7,040 bases of DNA from positions 1-7,040 of the forward strand of contig JAFYQC010000132.1 in the NCBI GenBank assembly GCA_017547265.1, read 5' to 3'. Below, one piece after another: positions 4,860 through 7,040 of this stretch. This DNA is from Kiritimatiellia bacterium (GTDB lineage: Bacteria; Verrucomicrobiota; Kiritimatiellia; RFP12; UBA1067). Within the stretch, counting starts at the first letter, position 1. Every line of letters begins with the position of its first letter. A program made the position numbers and the translations under genes. A model generated the notes under the pieces. The model worked only from the letters and a program-made list of their open reading frames with translations. It was not told the origin of the DNA and did not search any database.

Positions 4860-5550
4860 ATTTCCAGCCCTTTCGCTTCTTGATGCTCCAGACCGCCTGA
4901 TCGACCTTGCGCTTGATCTCGGCGGCTCTAGCCTCAAGCTCCATCACATCTGCGGCGGCGTCGAGCCGAGAATACACGCCCTTGTCCCATTCTTCGCCAC
5001 GAGCGGCGGTGCGAGCGGCGTGCATCCGCTCGCGAACCCCGCCATGCCTCTTGAAGTCTTCCTCCTGCGCGGCAATCATCTTGTCGAGCATATAACGCGT
5101 CTGATGGCAGATAGTGAGCATTAGATTCGCCACCGTTTCCGCCGGACGCGTCTCGAAGAACTTCTGCCAATCTGGCCAGTCAGAATGCGCCTTGGAATAG
5201 TCGCGCGCGGCAATGCGCCGCTCGTCGTCGGACGGCCACTCCGCGGATCCATGCGACTTGAGCCAGTCGAGATAGTCCTCGATTAGCTCGTCAAGCGTGG
5301 CGCGGGCGACATTGGTGAGCTTGATTTCCGTTTCCTTGCTCGTGCCGCTCGCCGCGCTGCCCTCGGCGATGTTCTGCTTGCAACTACGAGCGGCTTGCGT
5401 CATCTGGTCAACGGTACGATCACCGTGAGCTGAAAGGAATCGGCGGCAAAACACGACAGTGCCCTGGTAAATCACTTCGCTCTTGCGATAGACAATGAGC
5501 TTCTTATAGCCGCCATGCGGCAAAACAATCTTTGGAATATCAGCCATCAT
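4858..5550 (-). CDS. Four-helix-bundle 'suffix' protein (TIGR04258-like)
   Basis: 230 residues, all helical by composition, with no signal peptide or membrane span. The core is a four-helix-bundle segment of the 23S rRNA-intervening-protein/S23 type: RSCKQNIAEGSAASGTSKE (55-73) carries the typical xNIAEG turn, followed by KLTNVARATLDELIEDYLDWLK. Residues about 100-170 add helices rich in Trp and Asp. The C-terminus (SRLDAAADVMELEARAAEIK, then KKRKGWK) is the charged tail that I associate with the 'suffix' version of the family, which is much longer than the roughly 120-residue basic type. Function is unknown; an RNA-binding role is possible. Tandem ATGs (5550 and 5547) lie directly after a TATAAT, with no Shine-Dalgarno. 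The stop codon touches the tandem-repeat array. Confidence 0.88.
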   Translation of the reverse strand: MMADIPKIVLPHGGYKKLIVYRKSEVIYQGTVVFCRRFLSAHGDRTVDQMTQAARSCKQNIAEGSAASGTSKETEIKLTNVARATLDELIEDYLDWLKSHGSAEWPSDDERRIAARDYSKAHSDWPDWQKFFETRPAETVANLMLTICHQTRYMLDKMIAAQEEDFKRHGGVRERMHAARTAARGEEWDKGVYSRLDAAADVMELEARAAEIKRKVDQAVWSIKKRKGWK

Positions 5551-5554
5551 TTAG

Positions 5555-5563
5555 ATTATACCA
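5555..5563 (-). promoter_or_regulatory. Extended -10 promoter giving a probable leaderless mRNA
   Basis: The minus strand reads TGGTATAAT, a perfect -10 with the TGn extension. Only 4 nt (CTAA) separate it from the first ATG. With a normal 6-8 nt distance to the start site, transcription begins at or inside the tandem ATGATG of the four-helix-bundle gene. No convincing -35 is visible at 16-18 nt. The element lies in the 18-nt gap after the radical SAM stop codon. Confidence 0.55.
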
Positions 5564-5568
5564 AATCC

Positions 5569-6450
5569 CTATTGAACGGAGCCGTGGCCGCGGGGCATGT
5601 TCTCGCCGAGGAGCGCGAGTTTGGGGTCGCTTGCTTCGTAGCCCTGAATCCAGCCGTTCTCGAAGCCGAAATCGGAAGCCGCCTCAACGACGGACTCGTA
5701 TTCATCCTTCGTGACGGGGCGGTCGAAAGGCGGTGTCTCAAGACCCTTGTAGGCAGGCGTATACTGCGCCATAACGGAAACGGCAACTTCATTCGATACT
5801 TCGGTCGCAAGCCATGCGAGATTCTCAATCGCCTCGTCAGCATGCCCCGGCAGCACAAGGATGCGAACTATGAGTCGTTTTTTACTCCACGCCCATTTGA
5901 CCGCAGCGCGCGACGCCTCGACATAGTTAGGCGCTGCACTCGCCGCGATCGCCGTCTCGTTGCGCGAATAGCGAAGGTCGAAAAGCGCCCAGTCGCAAAG
6001 ATCGCTGTATTCCTCAAGCGTCTCGACTCGCTCGTAGCCCGACGAGTTCCAGACGAACGAAAGCCGTATTCCCTCGGCAATCAAAGGCGCGACCGCCTCG
6101 CGAATAAAGGGCAAGTAAGGCGTAGGCGATACGAGGTTCCAGTTGGCGCATTTGTCCTTTACTGCAAGCTCGCGGAAAATCGCAGTAAGCTCTGGAATCG
6201 TCTTGTCCTCTCCGCCGCCCTTCCAGCTCCATGGCGAATTCTGGCAGTAGAGGCACTTCATCGTGCAGCGCGAGAAGAAGACGCAGCCGGAACCACCGCC
6301 CTCAACAAGCGGCGGCTCCTCGCCGAAGTGCGGCCCCCAGCGAAAGACGCGCGGCACATCTGCCGCGCCGCACCAGCCGCGAACGCCGCCCGGCGAGAAC
6401 CGTCCTACGGCGCACCGCCTCGGGCAAAGCTCGCAAACGCCGAGGGGCAT
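5569..6450 (-). CDS. PflX-like radical SAM protein (COG1313 type)
   Basis: 293 residues from the ATG at 6450; upstream in-frame starts as far as 6552 would overlap the NfeD-like gene with Arg-rich, non-homologous sequence. The N-terminus carries Cys6, Cys9, Cys13 and Cys27 (CELCPRRCAVGR ... GWCGA), the extra Cys block typical of this group. HFGEEPPL (41-48) and GSGCVFFSRC (53-62) lead into the radical SAM cluster motif CX3CX2C: Cys62, Cys66, Cys69 (CTMKCLYC). Later family features are FVWNSSGYE (132-140) and a C-terminal MAQYTPAYK segment. The fold and motifs place it near pyruvate-formate-lyase activating enzymes, where the 4Fe-4S cluster cleaves S-adenosylmethionine; the substrate of PflX proteins is not known to me and no glycyl-radical partner is in view. 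It starts 8 nt after the NfeD-like stop, probably translated by coupling. Confidence 0.92.
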   Translation of the reverse strand: MPLGVCELCPRRCAVGRFSPGGVRGWCGAADVPRVFRWGPHFGEEPPLVEGGGSGCVFFSRCTMKCLYCQNSPWSWKGGGEDKTIPELTAIFRELAVKDKCANWNLVSPTPYLPFIREAVAPLIAEGIRLSFVWNSSGYERVETLEEYSDLCDWALFDLRYSRNETAIAASAAPNYVEASRAAVKWAWSKKRLIVRILVLPGHADEAIENLAWLATEVSNEVAVSVMAQYTPAYKGLETPPFDRPVTKDEYESVVEAASDFGFENGWIQGYEASDPKLALLGENMPRGHGSVQ

Positions 6451-6458
6451 ACGGCTCG

Positions 6459-6899
6459 TCAGAGCGGCTCCACGGTCATCGTGAGGTTGTCCTGCCCGAC
6501 GACCTTGACATCGACGCCTGCGGCGATTGGCGCGGAGGCGATTGCCGTCCACTCTGCATCGCCGATCATCACGCGGCCAGTCTTCGGCGGCGCGATTTCC
6601 GCAGTCACCTGGCCAGTGCGGCCAACGGCCGACTTGTCGAGGTCAACGGAAGAACGCTCGACCGAGCCAGAGAATATCTTCTTGAGGACGCGGCGAAGGA
6701 CGGCGAGATAAAGGATCGTGAAAGCCGAGAATGCGGCAAGCTGCCAGGTCAGCGTGAACGCATCGCCAAGCGCGAACCTGAGAAGACCGACCGTCGCGGC
6801 GGAAAGCCCGAAGAAGAAGATGACGAACCCCGGGAGCAGAAGCTCCGCAAGCATCAGGAACGCACCGACATAAAGCCAAAGCCATGCACAACTTGTCAT
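6459..6899 (-). CDS. Short NfeD-like membrane protein
   Basis: 146 residues. The N-terminal half is hydrophobic, with spans at about 5-22, 24-42 and 51-68 (WLWLYVGAFLMLAELLLPGF; QLAAFSAFTILYLAVL), ending in the basic stop RRVLKK. The C-terminal half (about 90-146) is a soluble beta-rich domain (AVGRTGQVTAEIAPPKTGRV; IAAGVDVKVVGQDNLTMTV) that fits the NfeD C-terminal OB fold. Short NfeD proteins usually pair with SPFH/stomatin-like membrane proteins; none is visible, though one could be upstream outside the window. The ATG overlaps the preceding stop (ATGA) and has GGGAGG (6907-6912) 7 nt upstream. The downstream radical SAM gene follows within 8 nt. Confidence 0.9.
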   Translation of the reverse strand: MTSCAWLWLYVGAFLMLAELLLPGFVIFFFGLSAATVGLLRFALGDAFTLTWQLAAFSAFTILYLAVLRRVLKKIFSGSVERSSVDLDKSAVGRTGQVTAEIAPPKTGRVMIGDAEWTAIASAPIAAGVDVKVVGQDNLTMTVEPL

Positions 6900-7039
6900 T
6901 TTACTGCCTCCCTTATGTCGCTGACGACTGCGCCTGGAAGAGACGCAAGAACATCGTTCAGCTTCTTGTCGTTAAGAATATCGCTTCGAGAAACGCGCTT
7001 CGCGGGACGCGGCGGCGGCTCGTCGGGAGCCGTGGCCGC
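6896..7039 (-). CDS. 3' end of an unrecognised gene upstream of the NfeD-like gene
   Basis: The last 47 codons are visible; the gene enters from the right edge. The frame is open from the edge to a TGA that overlaps the NfeD-like ATG as ATGA, the tight coupling seen elsewhere in this window. The visible part has a Pro-rich stretch (APDEPPPRPAKR) followed by a polar, probably helical end (DILNDKKLNDVLASL, then SDIREAVK). This is soluble sequence and does not identify a family. An SPFH protein or an NfeD-associated protein would be expected by context, but nothing visible proves it. Confidence 0.7.
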   Translation of the reverse strand, partial: AATAPDEPPPRPAKRVSRSDILNDKKLNDVLASLPGAVVSDIREAVK

Positions 7040-7040
7040 A

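Noticed and set aside
4358..4900. Plus-strand frame encoding Ser-Arg-Leu repeats
   Set aside because: The repeats are only the nonamer array read in another frame, and the rest is antisense to the TSCPD gene. Other frames give equally repetitive products.
4578..4937. Minus-strand frame with Thr-Asp-Gly/Thr-Asp-Glu repeats
   Set aside because: It overlaps the four-helix-bundle gene out of frame and exists because the 9-bp units lack stop codons in any frame.
6451..6552. 34-residue N-terminal extension of the radical SAM protein
   Set aside because: It is Arg-rich, overlaps the NfeD-like gene out of frame, and the family begins near the CELCPRRC block just after the ATG at 6450.
5515..6711. 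398-codon plus-strand open frame opposite the radical SAM and NfeD-like genes
   Set aside because: The minus strand carries the CX3CX2C motif and NfeD features; the plus frame has no recognisable sequence and crosses gene boundaries.
1..7040. tRNA, rRNA or transposase genes
   Set aside because: No cloverleaf with a T-loop GTTCGA-type signature, no rRNA-like conserved stretch and no transposase-like protein was seen on either strand.

Overview
The window is bacterial, GC-rich and gene-dense, and every gene I can support lies on the minus strand, so transcription runs from high to low coordinates. The gene set is a YfbK-type von Willebrand A (VWA) protein paired with a divergent sigma-like regulator, a 'four helix bundle suffix' protein, a PflX-type radical SAM protein and a DUF4186 protein. 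Together with GC-rich Shine-Dalgarno genes and repeat-rich spacers, this suggests a PVC-superphylum organism (Kiritimatiellota, Lentisphaerota or Verrucomicrobiota), perhaps from a gut or other anaerobic habitat. That placement is inference; no marker gene is present.

Layout, in order of transcription. (1) 7039-5569: the 3' end of an unrecognised gene, an NfeD-like membrane protein and a PflX-like radical SAM protein, packed with a 4-bp overlap and an 8-nt gap; probably one operon whose promoter is outside the window. (2) 5550-4858: a four-helix-bundle protein with its own extended -10 promoter so close to the ATG that the mRNA should be leaderless. (3) 4857-4565: a spacer filled by a striking repeat locus, with eleven phased 9-bp units, two 48-bp direct repeats and an opposing arm that forms inverted repeats. 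(4) 4564-3904: a TSCPD-domain protein followed by a DUF4186 protein, both small and Cys-rich. (5) 3903-3676: a second repeat-rich spacer with a 19-bp direct repeat flanking REP-like hairpins and G-free tracts. (6) 3675-431: a sigma-like protein translationally coupled by ATGA to an 807-residue single-pass membrane VWA protein. (7) 424-1: a terminator hairpin, an extended -10 promoter, and the 5' part of a gene for a secreted protein of unknown function.

The most interesting unit is the coupled sigma-like/VWA pair. The VWA protein has about 165 residues of N-terminal cytoplasmic sequence, one membrane span with positive charge on the N side, and a large extracytoplasmic VWA domain with a complete MIDAS. 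This is the topology of a transmembrane anti-sigma factor, with a metal-dependent adhesion domain where the sensor would be. A function as an envelope-sensing sigma/anti-sigma pair is inference. The second notable theme is the two structured repeat spacers, which appear to intrude on the ends of neighbouring genes.
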